DNA of 64,000 nt from Crateriforma conspicua (GCF_007752935.1 NZ_CP036319.1:1922001-1986000), one strand, 5' to 3'. Shown: positions 47,950 through 58,042, numbered from the stretch's first letter. Made by a program: numbers and translations. Notes: generated by a model not told the origin, from the letters alone.

Positions 47950-49581
47950 CTACGGTGTGTCCAAGTTCAGCACCAAGATTCGAAGCCCGTCACCCGCTGG
48001 GACTTTCAGTGAAGGCCACTGTGTGATTTTGTGGTTTTCCGGTTTGGAATATTCGCCGGTGTATGGATCGAACCAGGTCGCAGTCATGGTTTCGCCGCGA
48101 CGTTCCGAAGGAAGACGGACGCCGATGAAATCACATTCTTTCGGAATGTAATAGATCAAAGTGTCAGCGTTGTCGTGCAAGCAGAAACCAGCATTCGCTT
48201 TGCGGTCGCCGGCCACCAGTTCATCCACGCGATAACGGTCCACAAACGATCGCATGTGCCGATAGTAATCCAGGCGAGGTTGTTCATCGGCGGGCAATGT
48301 TTTGATATCGGGGATGATCACATTCCACGCCGCACCCTGCCAGTAATGCGTCGGGAACGTACCCGCGAAAACGCACTGATAGGCACGTTCCAAGCAGACT
48401 TCCGGCGACGTGTAATTGCCGGTAAAGACCACGTAGGGACCACGTTCGTAACCGCCGTGTTCGATATTCAGAATCGGTTTACCGGGAATGTTCTTCACGA
48501 CGTCACGCATCACGCTGTACAGTTCGGAAAGCCAAAGCTGAACGCTGACGAAGTCCACCTTTTCGGGGAAACGGCGACAATACGCATAGTCATGGACGGT
48601 TACCAAGCGACGGTACGCGTCAGCCTTTCGTAAACGGTCGATCCGGTGGCTGATGTAATTGACGTCGTTGTGCCCATAGCCCAATGCTTCTTTGGAAATG
48701 TCCCACACCATGTTGGGGAACGCTTGGTATCGCCGCACGACGTAATCGAAGTAACGGTTGTCCGCCTGTGAATCAGCCTCCGGCCAGTTCACGTTCTTGT
48801 TCCAAACGTAAATCATCAGGTGTGCGACGATGCCCTTTTGGTCCAAGTAATCGATGACACGATCCAGACGCTGAAAGTATTCGATATTCAAACGCGAATG
48901 ATCGGGATTTTCGTTGTGGCCACCGAAGGGATAGACGTCCGGGCTGCCGTAATCAAACTCTTTCACCAGCCGATCATCTTTCGGCCAGTTGACGTCGTAG
49001 GCAAAGACGTTCATGACGACTTGGTTGAAACCGTTTTCCGCCAGCGTGTCGACGAATCGCCGTGTCTGTGGAATGTCATCCGGGTTTTCTGCATCGAGCG
49101 CGAACAGCCAATCACATTCAAACGCGATCGGGTAATAACGCTCACCGTTTTCATATTCGAACCGCGTCGGCGAGTCTTTCGCGATCACGACGCCGCCTTT
49201 TCGATCCTGACCGGCTGGCTGGACCGACAGGCTGCCTTGTTTACCGTCCAGCGCGGCGACCGATGACCGGACGTTGAACGTCCAAGATCCGGGCTTGGTG
49301 GGCGTGAACCGAATGACGAATCGGCCGTCGCCGTCGTCAAAGCCGTCGACAGCAATCTCGGTTCCATCCGGGCCGGTGAAGTCGGCAGCGATCTCGATTT
49401 CGCTGGCTTGCGGGGCGGTTGCCGTTGCGAAGGCAATGTCCAAAACCTCCCACTGCCGCCCTGCAACGGCACCTTCTTGGTAATCAACCCGATTGATCGC
49501 GAGGACGGAGTGGGGCATCGCCAGCGAAACGAGAAGAAAGGTGAGCGCGGCGTAGGTGGGGTTCAAGGCGTTTCGTTTCAT
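47950..49581 (-). CDS. DUF5060/DUF4038 apiosidase-like glycoside hydrolase
   Basis: A protein of 543 residues with a signal peptide (AALTFLLVSLAMPHSVLA); AGGA precedes the ATG at 49581. DUF5060 beta-sandwich (about 30-120; WEVLDIAFATA ... PTKPGSWTFNVRS), then a DUF4038/GH140-like TIM barrel (about 130-450; YYPIAFECDWLFALD ... FNQVVMNVFAYDVNWPK ... WDISKEALGYGHND ... ILNIEHGGYERGP), then a collagen-binding-like end domain (TWFDPYTGEYS). Glutamates in DISKEALG and NIEHGG are the likely catalytic pair. It is the first enzyme after the XylR-like regulator, so probably a main glycan-cleaving enzyme of this locus. Specificity unknown. Confidence 0.85.
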   Translation of the reverse strand: MKRNALNPTYAALTFLLVSLAMPHSVLAINRVDYQEGAVAGRQWEVLDIAFATATAPQASEIEIAADFTGPDGTEIAVDGFDDGDGRFVIRFTPTKPGSWTFNVRSSVAALDGKQGSLSVQPAGQDRKGGVVIAKDSPTRFEYENGERYYPIAFECDWLFALDAENPDDIPQTRRFVDTLAENGFNQVVMNVFAYDVNWPKDDRLVKEFDYGSPDVYPFGGHNENPDHSRLNIEYFQRLDRVIDYLDQKGIVAHLMIYVWNKNVNWPEADSQADNRYFDYVVRRYQAFPNMVWDISKEALGYGHNDVNYISHRIDRLRKADAYRRLVTVHDYAYCRRFPEKVDFVSVQLWLSELYSVMRDVVKNIPGKPILNIEHGGYERGPYVVFTGNYTSPEVCLERAYQCVFAGTFPTHYWQGAAWNVIIPDIKTLPADEQPRLDYYRHMRSFVDRYRVDELVAGDRKANAGFCLHDNADTLIYYIPKECDFIGVRLPSERRGETMTATWFDPYTGEYSKPENHKITQWPSLKVPAGDGLRILVLNLDTP

Positions 49582-49752
49582 GCGAACGCAGTCCTGAAGG
49601 TGGCGGGAGAGGCGGGAACCCAGATTGTCAACAGTCGACACTTGGGCTTGCCGCCAGTCTAACCGCCGTCGTCGTGGCTTGCCATCGGATCGATCGAGGC
49701 GTCACAAACGTCCACGTGCGCGCCGCGGCGGTTGGTCGATTGGCGAATGGAT

Positions 49753-50901
49753 TCAGCGTCGTTGTTGGCGATACTTTCCAGGCGGGACGCCCACCGCCTT
49801 TCGAAAGAACACGCACATGTATTCGTCGTGTTCGAAACCCGTTCGCACCGCAATCTGGGCCAGCGACAAATCCGTGTCGGTCAGCAACTCTTTAATGCGA
49901 TCGATTTTCAGTCGCGTGATTTCTTCGTGAGGTGTTCGTCCCAACATTTTTTGGAAACGGCTTTCCAGCACTCGGCGGGAAAGCGGAACGTGTCGAACCA
50001 CATCGGCAACATTGATTCCGTCCAATGCGTTTTCGCGGATGTACCGAAGTGCCGCTGCGATGTCAGGGTCATCGATCGCAAGAACGTCGGTTGATTGTCG
50101 CGTTTGAATCCCAAGTGGTGGGATCAAAACACGCTTTGATTCGAAATCCGCACCCGCCATCATCTGGTCCAGCATCGCGGCGGCTTCATAACCGGTTCGG
50201 CGTGTGTTGCAGATGATGCTTGACAGTGGCGGATCGGCCAATTCACACAACAACAAATCGTTGTCCACGCCCAGAACAGCAGCCTGTTCTGGAACCGCAA
50301 TGCCGATCTCGCGACAGACTTCCAAGACTTTCTGAGCTTGAATGTCGTAGCAGGCCAAGATGCCCACCGGGCGCGGCAGCTTTTTCAGCCAAGCGGCCAG
50401 GCCACGTTTCTCGCGGTTCCACGAATACTTGGGATCGGTGCGCGACAACGTATCGTACGTGTGTGCGATGATGTCGTGCTCGTTCGCCAAGCGATTGAAT
50501 TGTTCCCGCCGCCAATTGGACCAATTGAATCCGGGGTCGCCACAAAACGCCAAATGCCGAAAACCACGATCGGCCAGATGCCGGATTGCCATCGCGGCGA
50601 TGGCGGTGTCATCCGTTTCCACCCACGGAATGTTCGGCAACTGTCGCGCGGCACTGACGTCGACCACCGGAATTTTCTTGCGGCGCAGCGCGTCCGCGAT
50701 GGCGTCGTTTTCGATCCTTGCAATGATCCCATCGCCATTCCATCGGGGCAGCCACGGCGGCGGTTTGCCGCCGCGTTCCTGTTCCGGCAAATAGATCGCC
50801 CATCGTTCGTGTTTCCGCACGTAGTCGACGATGCCTTCCAGGACCCCGCGGGAATAGGAGTTGGACGTTTCGATCAGTAGTGCGACGCTGCGACGCGGCA
50901 T
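49753..50901 (-). CDS. XylR-type AraC transcriptional regulator with sugar-binding domain
   Basis: A protein of 382 residues. The N-terminal 270 residues form a periplasmic-binding-protein-like (LacI/XylR) sensor: VALLIETSNSYSRGVLEGIVDYVRKH, GIIARIEN, WVETDDTAIAAMAIRHLADRGFRHLAFCG, AVLGVDNDLLLCELADPPLSSI. The C-terminal 100 residues are an AraC double helix-turn-helix (VADVVRHVPLSRRVLESRF, LAQIAVRTGFEHDEYMCVFFRK). This matches E. coli XylR, which senses xylose. It heads the minus-strand run of DUF4038, GH95 and sulfatase genes and is divergent from the Gfo/Idh/MocA gene, so it probably switches both arms on with a sugar. Confidence 0.9.
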   Translation of the reverse strand: MPRRSVALLIETSNSYSRGVLEGIVDYVRKHERWAIYLPEQERGGKPPPWLPRWNGDGIIARIENDAIADALRRKKIPVVDVSAARQLPNIPWVETDDTAIAAMAIRHLADRGFRHLAFCGDPGFNWSNWRREQFNRLANEHDIIAHTYDTLSRTDPKYSWNREKRGLAAWLKKLPRPVGILACYDIQAQKVLEVCREIGIAVPEQAAVLGVDNDLLLCELADPPLSSIICNTRRTGYEAAAMLDQMMAGADFESKRVLIPPLGIQTRQSTDVLAIDDPDIAAALRYIRENALDGINVADVVRHVPLSRRVLESRFQKMLGRTPHEEITRLKIDRIKELLTDTDLSLAQIAVRTGFEHDEYMCVFFRKAVGVPPGKYRQQRR

Positions 50902-51008
50902 AAAAACTCAAGAAGCGACGGGGCTCATTTCCGGGAAAGGAAAAATACGGCTTTCTACGTTGAAGTTCGCGGTCGGGCGAAAGTTCCGGAGCCGTGAAAT
51001 ATCTCAAG

Positions 51009-51058
51009 ATTGTTGCGCAAAACGTCATGGTCAAGGGGGCCGATTGGCGCACAATACG
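51009..51058. promoter_or_regulatory. Possible operator region between divergent regulator and oxidoreductase
   Basis: Two similar elements, ATTGTTGCGCAAAAC (from 51009) and ATTGGCGCACAATAC (from 51043), stand 34 bp apart in direct order. The first contains the palindrome TTGCGCAA. Their place in the 202-bp divergent gap fits XylR/AraC half-sites. Confidence 0.3.
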
Positions 51059-51103
51059 ATGGCTAAGGTCCTGTTCGAAGTGTTCTGATGTTGGGGAGCC
51101 CGT

Positions 51104-52225
51104 GTGGTGGGAAAGTCAGTGAAAGTTGCGATGGTGGGGCTCGGTTTCGGAGCCGAGTTCATTCCGATCTATCAGGCGCATCCGAACGCCGAAGTCGCCG
51201 CCATTTGCCGACGCGATGCCACCCAGTTGAATCAGGCCGGTGACCAGTTCGGCATCGACCGGCGGTACACCGACTATGACGATGTTTTGGCCGACCCCGA
51301 AATCGACTTCGTTCATATCAACAGCCCCATCCCCGATCACGCATGGATGTCGCTTAAGGCCTTGGACGCCGGCAAGCACGTGATGTGCACGGTGCCGATG
51401 GCGACCACGATCGAAGAGTGCGAACAGATCGTGCAAAAAGTGCACGACACCGGCTTGAAATACATGATGGCCGAAACGGTGGTCTACAGCCGCGAATTTC
51501 TGTTCATTCAAGACCTGTACCGCAAAGGCGAATTGGGAAAGATCCAGCACTTGGCCGCATCGCATCCCCAGGACATGGACGGTTGGCCCAGTTACTGGGA
51601 AAAGATGATCCCCATGCATTACGCGACGCATGTCGTCAGCCCATGCTTGGGTTTGGTGGACGGTTTGGCGGAATACGTCAGTTGTTTCGGATCGGGAACC
51701 GTCCGCGATGACATCGCCCAAAAGTCTGGCAATTCGTTTGCCGTCGAAACTTGTCACATCAAAATCAAAGACAGTGATCTGACGGCGCACATCTGGCGTT
51801 TCCTGTACGACGTGGCCCGCCAGTATCGCGAAAGTTTTGACGTGTACGGCACGAAAAAAAGCTTCGAATGGACGTTGGTCGAAAACGAACCACACGTCAT
51901 TCACACCGCAAAGAAACCGGAACCCGAAATCCCTGAAAAGGTGGAGGTGCCCGACTTTGCAGACCGTTTGCCCGAACAGATTCGTCGGTTCACGTTACCG
52001 GCACAGATCCATGACGCCGAACACTTGTCGTTCATTCAGGGCGGCGGACACGGCGGATCGCATCCGCATTTGGTCCACGAGTTTGTTTCATCGCTGTTGG
52101 AGGACCGTGACCCACGGCCCAACGCGGTGACCAGTGCCAACTGGACTTGTGTCGGCATCTGTGCACACCAGTCGGCGCTGCAGGGCGGACAGGTGGTTCG
52201 ATTGCCGGAATTCACGCTGGGATAA
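51104..52225 (+). CDS. Gfo/Idh/MocA family oxidoreductase
   Basis: A protein of 373 residues starting at GTG, with GGGGAG about 6 bp upstream. Rossmann domain VAMVGLGFGAEFIPIYQAHPNAEVAAICRRD, then DFVHINSPIPDHAWMSLKALDAGKHVMCTVPMA and EKM-type catalytic region (VPMATTIEEC; HYATHVVSPCLGLVDGLAEYVSCFGSG). The usual EKP lysine is not obvious, so exact chemistry is uncertain. These NAD(P)-dependent cytoplasmic enzymes oxidise or epimerise sugars. Divergent from the XylR-like regulator and upstream of the ThuA/GH10 fusion, it probably acts on the released monosaccharide. Confidence 0.88.
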   Translation: MVGKSVKVAMVGLGFGAEFIPIYQAHPNAEVAAICRRDATQLNQAGDQFGIDRRYTDYDDVLADPEIDFVHINSPIPDHAWMSLKALDAGKHVMCTVPMATTIEECEQIVQKVHDTGLKYMMAETVVYSREFLFIQDLYRKGELGKIQHLAASHPQDMDGWPSYWEKMIPMHYATHVVSPCLGLVDGLAEYVSCFGSGTVRDDIAQKSGNSFAVETCHIKIKDSDLTAHIWRFLYDVARQYRESFDVYGTKKSFEWTLVENEPHVIHTAKKPEPEIPEKVEVPDFADRLPEQIRRFTLPAQIHDAEHLSFIQGGGHGGSHPHLVHEFVSSLLEDRDPRPNAVTSANWTCVGICAHQSALQGGQVVRLPEFTLG

Positions 52226-52332
52226 TCGCGGCCCATTGGCGGTGGTCTGGCTGAAACATTTTGCGGTTCGCTCGCTGTGCGCTAGGTGGTCGTTTTTTGA
52301 ATTTCACATCGGTTTCGATATTGAGAACGTTG

Positions 52333-55300
52333 ATGAGCCCTTGTTCGTTTATGGCAATCTCCCACAGGCTGTGGGCATTGATGATCGTCGGGTGGTTGCA
52401 GACCGCTTTTCTGACGTTCACACCGGTCGGTGCGGCCGACCTGACGTTGTTGTTCATCGGTGATTCCGGTCATCACCAACCTACGCGACGCTTCCAAGAA
52501 CTGGCGCCGGTGCTGGAACGTCGTGGCATTGAACTACGCTACACCCAGCGTATGGGCGACCTGAACCCGTCGACGTTGCAAACGTTCGACGGTGTGGTTT
52601 TGTACGCGAACATCGACCGAATCGAAGACGAACAGGCCGCTGCTCTGCTCGATTTCGTCGCCGCCGGCAAGGGCTTCGTTCCATTGCACTGTGCCAGTTA
52701 CTGTTGGCGAAACAACCCCGAAATCGTTGCCTTGATGGGCGGACAGTTTTTGCGGCACGGGACCGGAATCGTTTCAACGCAGGTCGTTGCACCGGAGCAT
52801 CCGGTGATGAATGGATTCGAAGGTTTTTCCAGTTGGGATGAAACCTACGTTCATCACCGCTACAACACGGCGAATCGAACCGTCTTGGAGTATCGCGTCG
52901 GGGACGAGCAAGCCGAGGGCAACGATCGCGAACCCTGGACATGGGTTCGCACGCACGGGCGCGGACGCGTGTTTTACACCGCCTGGGGACACGACGGTCG
53001 AACGTTCACCCAGCCAGGTTTTCACAACCTGGTCGAACGCGGCATTCGCTGGGCTTGTGGCGAAGATCCGTCGGTCGTGGCCGATTTTCGCGATGTCGAA
53101 ACCTTTGACGTGCCGGCGATGACCACGGTTGGTGACGATGCGGCTGATTTCCAGTACGTCGATGTCGGTCCCAAAATTCCGAACTACACCCCCAGTCGGC
53201 GATGGGGAACTCAGGGGGATCCCAAAACACTGATGCAGATGCCGCTGGACCCAGAGGAGTCCATCAAGCATTTCGTCACGCCGGTCGGTTTGGCGGTAGA
53301 ACGCTATGCCGATGAGCGTGATTTTCAGTCCAAACCGATCGCCATGACTTGGGACGAGCGTGGGCGATTGTGGGTTTGCGAAACGGTCGACTATCCCAAT
53401 GAACTGGGGCAGGGACGTGACCGGATTCGCATCTGTGAAGACACCGATGGTGACCATGTCGCCGACCGTTTCACCGTGTTTGCCGACGGGCTTAGTATTC
53501 CCACCTCGATCGTCATCGTGCGGGGTGGCGCCGTCGTTCAAAACGGAACCGAAACGATTTATTTGAAGGACACCGATGGCGATGACGTGGCCGACCAACG
53601 GTCGACTTTGATCGAAGGCTGGGCTTTGGGCGATACGCACGGCGGCGTCAGCAACTTTCGTTACGGCTTGGACAACTGGATCTGGGCCATGCAGGGCTAC
53701 AACAACAGCACGCCGACCTATGACGGCAAGCAATCACAATCGTTTCGTCAGGGTTTCTGGCGATTCAAGCTGTCACAAAGTGACCCACCGGTGGTGACGG
53801 ACTTGGAATTTGTGCGGTCCAGCGACAACAACACTTGGGGGCTGGGGATTGGCGAAGACGGTTTGATCTTTGGATCGACCGCCAATCATAACCCCAGCAT
53901 GTTCATGCCGATTGCCAATCGCTACTACGAACGCGTACGCGGGTGGTCGCCATCGACATTGCATTCGATCGCCGACACGCACGAATTTGACCCGATCACC
54001 GACAACGTTCGCCAAGTCGATCATCACGGTGGGTACACCGCCGGCGCCGGGCATGCCTTGTACACCGCTCGTGCATTTCCGCGTCAATGGTGGAACCGCA
54101 CGGCATTTGTTTGCGGTCCCACCGGTCATTTGGTGGGGACATTCGTGCTGCGTCCCGACGGCGCTAACTTCCAATCGACCAGCCCCGTGAATCTGTTGGC
54201 AAGCGATGACGAATGGTCGGCTCCGATCATGGCGGAAGTGGGGCCCGACGGCGCGGTTTGGGTGATCGATTGGTACAACTACATTGTGCAACACAATCCG
54301 ACGCCCAACGGGTTTGAAACAGGGCAAGGTCGTGCCTACGAAAGCGATCTTCGCGACAAAACGCACGGTCGGATCTATCGTGTCGTTCCCGATGACGACC
54401 AACGCTTGCATGCAATCGAAGATCTTTCTCAAGGCTCGAACCAGGATTTGGTCAACAGCCTTTCGCATCCGTCGATGCGCTGGCGTTTGCATGCTCAGCG
54501 ATTATTGGTCGAACGAGGACTCGGCCAGGACGCCGAAGTAGTGAACGGACTGATGGACCTGGTGTCGAACCGAGAAGTCGACACGATCGGACTGAACGTC
54601 GGTGCCATTCACGCGTTGCACACGCTCGCCGCAATGCTGCAAGCATCGGGGCCACAGGCGGAGATCACCGATTCGAAATTCATCGATGGTTTGGAAGACG
54701 CCCTGAGTCATCCTTCGGCCGGCGTGCGTCGAAACGCATTGGCGGTCATCCCAAAAACACAAGCCGGCAGCCGGTTGTTGCTTCGGCACCGTGAAGTGTT
54801 CGACGACGTGGATGCCCAAGTCCGACTGCAGGCGGTGTTGACGTTGTCGGACTTGCCGGAAGCCGAGGACGCGGGGCGTTTGGTGGCGGAACTGTGCGTC
54901 GGTCAGACCGATCCGATCATGCTGGACGCATTGACGTCCGCAGCGGCCACACATGCCCCCTCGTTTCTTCGACAAATTGCCCAGACTCGTTTGGGCCGCG
55001 AAAGCTTGGTGGTGGTGTCGCCGGTCACGCAACGAGTTACGGAGCATGTCGCCCGTGGGCGACCCGACAGCGCCACGCTGCAGCGATTGTTGGAAGCGCT
55101 GTCCAGCGCGGAACCGAACATCGCCGGTGCAATGGTCGACGGCTTGTTGGCGGGTTGGCCCAAGGACCATCGTGTTTCGGCAACCGATACGCTTGTTGCC
55201 AAGCTTCGCGACGCGTTTCGTGCGTCCCGATCGGCGGGCAAGGTTCAACTATTGCGATTGGCGGCGGCAGCAGGTTTGGACACGCTGGACGATGAAGCCG

Positions 55301-57867
55301 AATCGATCTTGGCCGGATTGCGGGACACGGTGTCCGACCCCGACGTCGATCCGCAACGGCGGGTTCGTGCGGCACAGGACTGGATCGCTTTCCGGCCCGA
55401 TGATCCCGATGTGGTCGACAGTATTGTTCAGGAAATCACGCCGCAGACCGATCCGGCATTGGCGGCCGGCTTCTTAAACGCCGTTTCACGCAGTCGTTCC
55501 GAAGAAGCCGCGGAGCTGATTATCGATGCGTTGTCCACGTTGACGCCGCAAGTCAAATCGGCCGCGATCAGTGTCATGATCGGCAAGCCCAGTTGGACTC
55601 GTGCCTTGCTGGATGCCGCCGAGGCCGACCAGTTTGACATCAACGAATTGACGTTGGAACAAAAGCAACAACTGCGGTCCTTTCCTGATCGGCGCATCCG
55701 CCGGCGTGCCGAAGCCAAGCTTGCCATGGGCGGCGGGCTTCCCGATGCGGACCGCGAAAAGGTGCTGCAGTCGCTGATGCATGTCACCACTCGGACCGGC
55801 AATGTGAAAGCGGGCAAAGAGGTGTTCAAAAAAGTGTGCAGCGCCTGTCATCAATACGGTGATCTTGGGCAAAAGGTCGGCCCCAATCTGACGGGCATGG
55901 CTGCGCATCCGAAGTCGGAATTGTTGACGCATATCATTGATCCATCGCGCAACGTGGAAGGCAACTACCGCCTGTACAACGTGTTGACCGTCGACGGCCA
56001 AGTGTTCAGTGGAATGTTGGCGGGTGAATCCCGCACGTCAATCACGATCATCGACGCTCAAGCGAAAGAGATTCGGTTGGCGCGGGAAGACATCGAAGAA
56101 CTGATCGCGTCGCGAAAAAGCGTGATGCCCGAGGGATTCGAAAAACAGATTAGCGACGACGAATTGGCCGACCTGTTGCAGTTTTTGACCGACCAGGGGC
56201 CGTTTGTTCCCATTCCTTTGGACGATGTGGCGACGGCGATCAGCACACGAGGACTGTTTTCACAAAGCGATCGTGGCCCGGATCGAATGGTGTTCGACAA
56301 TTGGGATCCCAAGACGTTCGATGGGGTGCCTTTCGTCCTGACTGATCCGATGGGGCAAAGCCAAAAGAATCTGATTTTGCTGCGTGGGCCACGCGGAACC
56401 TTGCCGCCACGCATGCCGGCGTCCGTGTCGCTGCCTTGTGGAACGTCCGCCTCGGCGATCCATCTGTTAAGTGGCGTGGGTGGATGGAGCTATCCGTTTG
56501 AGCAAGAACAATCGGTATCGATGATCGTTCGTCTGCACTATGCCGATGGATCATCCGAAGATCATGAATTGATCAACGGCTTGCACTTCGCGGATTACAT
56601 CCGCCGCGTGGATGTGCCCAAAAGTGAGTTCGCTTTTGCGTTGGGTGATCAGCAAATTCGCTATCTGAAGGTCGTGCCAAGCCGTTCCGCAATGATCAAT
56701 ACGATCGAGCTGGTCAAGGGTGATGATTCCACCGCTCCCATCGTGATGGCGGTCACAGTTCAACGCGACGAATCCGACGGCAATGCAGAAACGGTTTCCG
56801 AATCGTTGGATCACCGCGATGGCGGCGAGCGATCGCTGAAAGCCGCGGTCGGCGACCGCTATAAGATCGGTGTGGGCGTCAGCCATCGCGTGATCGAAGA
56901 CCCAGCCAACGCCGAACTGATCCAGAAACACTTTCAAATTCTGACGCCGGAAAACTGTATGAAACCTCAGGGCATTCATCCGGCCGAAGACGAATGGAAC
57001 TTTGACGCGACGGACAAGTTTGTGGACTTCGCGACAGAACATGGCTTGGAGGTCGTTGGGCATTGTCTGGTTTGGGCCAAGGATGACCGCACGGACCCTT
57101 GGATGATGAAAGACGGTGACAGCGACGTCGGCCGAGACAAGTTACTGCAGCGAATTGAAACCCACATCGAAACGGTGGTGCAGCGATACGCCGATGCCGT
57201 GACAATGTGGGATGTTGTCAATGAAGCGATCGGCGATGGTGACGAAGGCCTGTTGCGTGATTCGGTGTATTCACGTGCTACCGGGATGGACTTCATCGTG
57301 AAAGCCTTTCAAGTGGCTCACGCAAATGATCCCGATGCCTTGTTGATCTACAACGACTACAACGGCCATAAACCAGACAAGCGAAAGAAGCTGATCGAGT
57401 TCCTGACGAAGCTGAAAGCTGCGGGCGCGCCGGTCGACGCGTATGGCATGCAAGGCCACTTTGAACTTGGTGACGAATCCATCGACCAATTGCGCGACAC
57501 TTTTCAGGAGCTTCGTCGGCTGGGGCTACAGGTCGTTGTATCGGAGCTGGATATCGACGTCGTCAAACGCGGCCGCTGGTGGTCCGAGGATGGAAAGTTT
57601 CGTGATGAATTGTCCGCCTATGATCCCTATCCCGATGGGATGCCGGATGACATTCGTGACCAACAGATCCGCCAATACGTCCAATTGTTTGAACTGTTCA
57701 ATGAATACAGCGACATCATCGCCAGGGTTTCGTTTTGGAATCTGCACGATGGTGAAAGCTGGCTGAACACGTTTCCCTGGCGACGTGTGAATCACCCGCT
57801 GCTATTTGACCGCGATCTTCAGCCCAAACCCGCCTTTGATGCGGTCTACGACGCTTTGAAGCAATAG
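52333..57867 (+). CDS. Giant exported fusion: ThuA + PVC-type haem-binding dehydrogenase + GH10
   Basis: A protein of 1844 residues with a signal peptide ending near VGAAD (residue 34). Domains: ThuA-like (about 36-236; LLFIGDSGHHQPTRRF, FVPLHCASYCW); PVC-type beta-propeller of sugar-dehydrogenase type (about 310-680; AMTWDERGRLWVCETVDYPN, TDGDHVADRF); HEAT-like helices (about 690-1130); cytochrome c with CSACH (Cys1169, Cys1172, His1173; possible Met1265 ligand); a beta domain (about 1290-1480); and GH10 xylanase-like barrel (about 1503-1844) with acid/base Glu1631 in DVVNEA and nucleophile Glu1738 in VVSELDID. The first five parts are a known planctomycete set; the GH10 addition is unusual. 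No stop or frameshift separates it. Start alternatives: TTG 52261 and ATG 52351. Confidence 0.9.
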   Translation: MSPCSFMAISHRLWALMIVGWLQTAFLTFTPVGAADLTLLFIGDSGHHQPTRRFQELAPVLERRGIELRYTQRMGDLNPSTLQTFDGVVLYANIDRIEDEQAAALLDFVAAGKGFVPLHCASYCWRNNPEIVALMGGQFLRHGTGIVSTQVVAPEHPVMNGFEGFSSWDETYVHHRYNTANRTVLEYRVGDEQAEGNDREPWTWVRTHGRGRVFYTAWGHDGRTFTQPGFHNLVERGIRWACGEDPSVVADFRDVETFDVPAMTTVGDDAADFQYVDVGPKIPNYTPSRRWGTQGDPKTLMQMPLDPEESIKHFVTPVGLAVERYADERDFQSKPIAMTWDERGRLWVCETVDYPNELGQGRDRIRICEDTDGDHVADRFTVFADGLSIPTSIVIVRGGAVVQNGTETIYLKDTDGDDVADQRSTLIEGWALGDTHGGVSNFRYGLDNWIWAMQGYNNSTPTYDGKQSQSFRQGFWRFKLSQSDPPVVTDLEFVRSSDNNTWGLGIGEDGLIFGSTANHNPSMFMPIANRYYERVRGWSPSTLHSIADTHEFDPITDNVRQVDHHGGYTAGAGHALYTARAFPRQWWNRTAFVCGPTGHLVGTFVLRPDGANFQSTSPVNLLASDDEWSAPIMAEVGPDGAVWVIDWYNYIVQHNPTPNGFETGQGRAYESDLRDKTHGRIYRVVPDDDQRLHAIEDLSQGSNQDLVNSLSHPSMRWRLHAQRLLVERGLGQDAEVVNGLMDLVSNREVDTIGLNVGAIHALHTLAAMLQASGPQAEITDSKFIDGLEDALSHPSAGVRRNALAVIPKTQAGSRLLLRHREVFDDVDAQVRLQAVLTLSDLPEAEDAGRLVAELCVGQTDPIMLDALTSAAATHAPSFLRQIAQTRLGRESLVVVSPVTQRVTEHVARGRPDSATLQRLLEALSSAEPNIAGAMVDGLLAGWPKDHRVSATDTLVAKLRDAFRASRSAGKVQLLRLAAAAGLDTLDDEAESILAGLRDTVSDPDVDPQRRVRAAQDWIAFRPDDPDVVDSIVQEITPQTDPALAAGFLNAVSRSRSEEAAELIIDALSTLTPQVKSAAISVMIGKPSWTRALLDAAEADQFDINELTLEQKQQLRSFPDRRIRRRAEAKLAMGGGLPDADREKVLQSLMHVTTRTGNVKAGKEVFKKVCSACHQYGDLGQKVGPNLTGMAAHPKSELLTHIIDPSRNVEGNYRLYNVLTVDGQVFSGMLAGESRTSITIIDAQAKEIRLAREDIEELIASRKSVMPEGFEKQISDDELADLLQFLTDQGPFVPIPLDDVATAISTRGLFSQSDRGPDRMVFDNWDPKTFDGVPFVLTDPMGQSQKNLILLRGPRGTLPPRMPASVSLPCGTSASAIHLLSGVGGWSYPFEQEQSVSMIVRLHYADGSSEDHELINGLHFADYIRRVDVPKSEFAFALGDQQIRYLKVVPSRSAMINTIELVKGDDSTAPIVMAVTVQRDESDGNAETVSESLDHRDGGERSLKAAVGDRYKIGVGVSHRVIEDPANAELIQKHFQILTPENCMKPQGIHPAEDEWNFDATDKFVDFATEHGLEVVGHCLVWAKDDRTDPWMMKDGDSDVGRDKLLQRIETHIETVVQRYADAVTMWDVVNEAIGDGDEGLLRDSVYSRATGMDFIVKAFQVAHANDPDALLIYNDYNGHKPDKRKKLIEFLTKLKAAGAPVDAYGMQGHFELGDESIDQLRDTFQELRRLGLQVVVSELDIDVVKRGRWWSEDGKFRDELSAYDPYPDGMPDDIRDQQIRQYVQLFELFNEYSDIIARVSFWNLHDGESWLNTFPWRRVNHPLLFDRDLQPKPAFDAVYDALKQ

Positions 57868-58042
57868 ACCGGTCGACCCGCAGTATCAAATCCGTGTGCC
57901 AAATTTGCGTGACAAATCACGCTTGTCTTGTTGGGCATTGTGCGTGGGAAATGCTCGCTGGCCCAAGCCGGGCGTCGGGGTTCCCGGGTAAACTGGACGC
58001 CATCTTGTTTCGTCCGGTCACGGATTCCCGCGGAGTGTTCGC

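Noticed and set aside
46661-48151. 496-residue plus-strand open frame across the sulfatase at 46133-47707 and the following gap
   Set aside because: The opposite strand carries a complete sulfatase with all motifs; this frame shows no recognisable domain.
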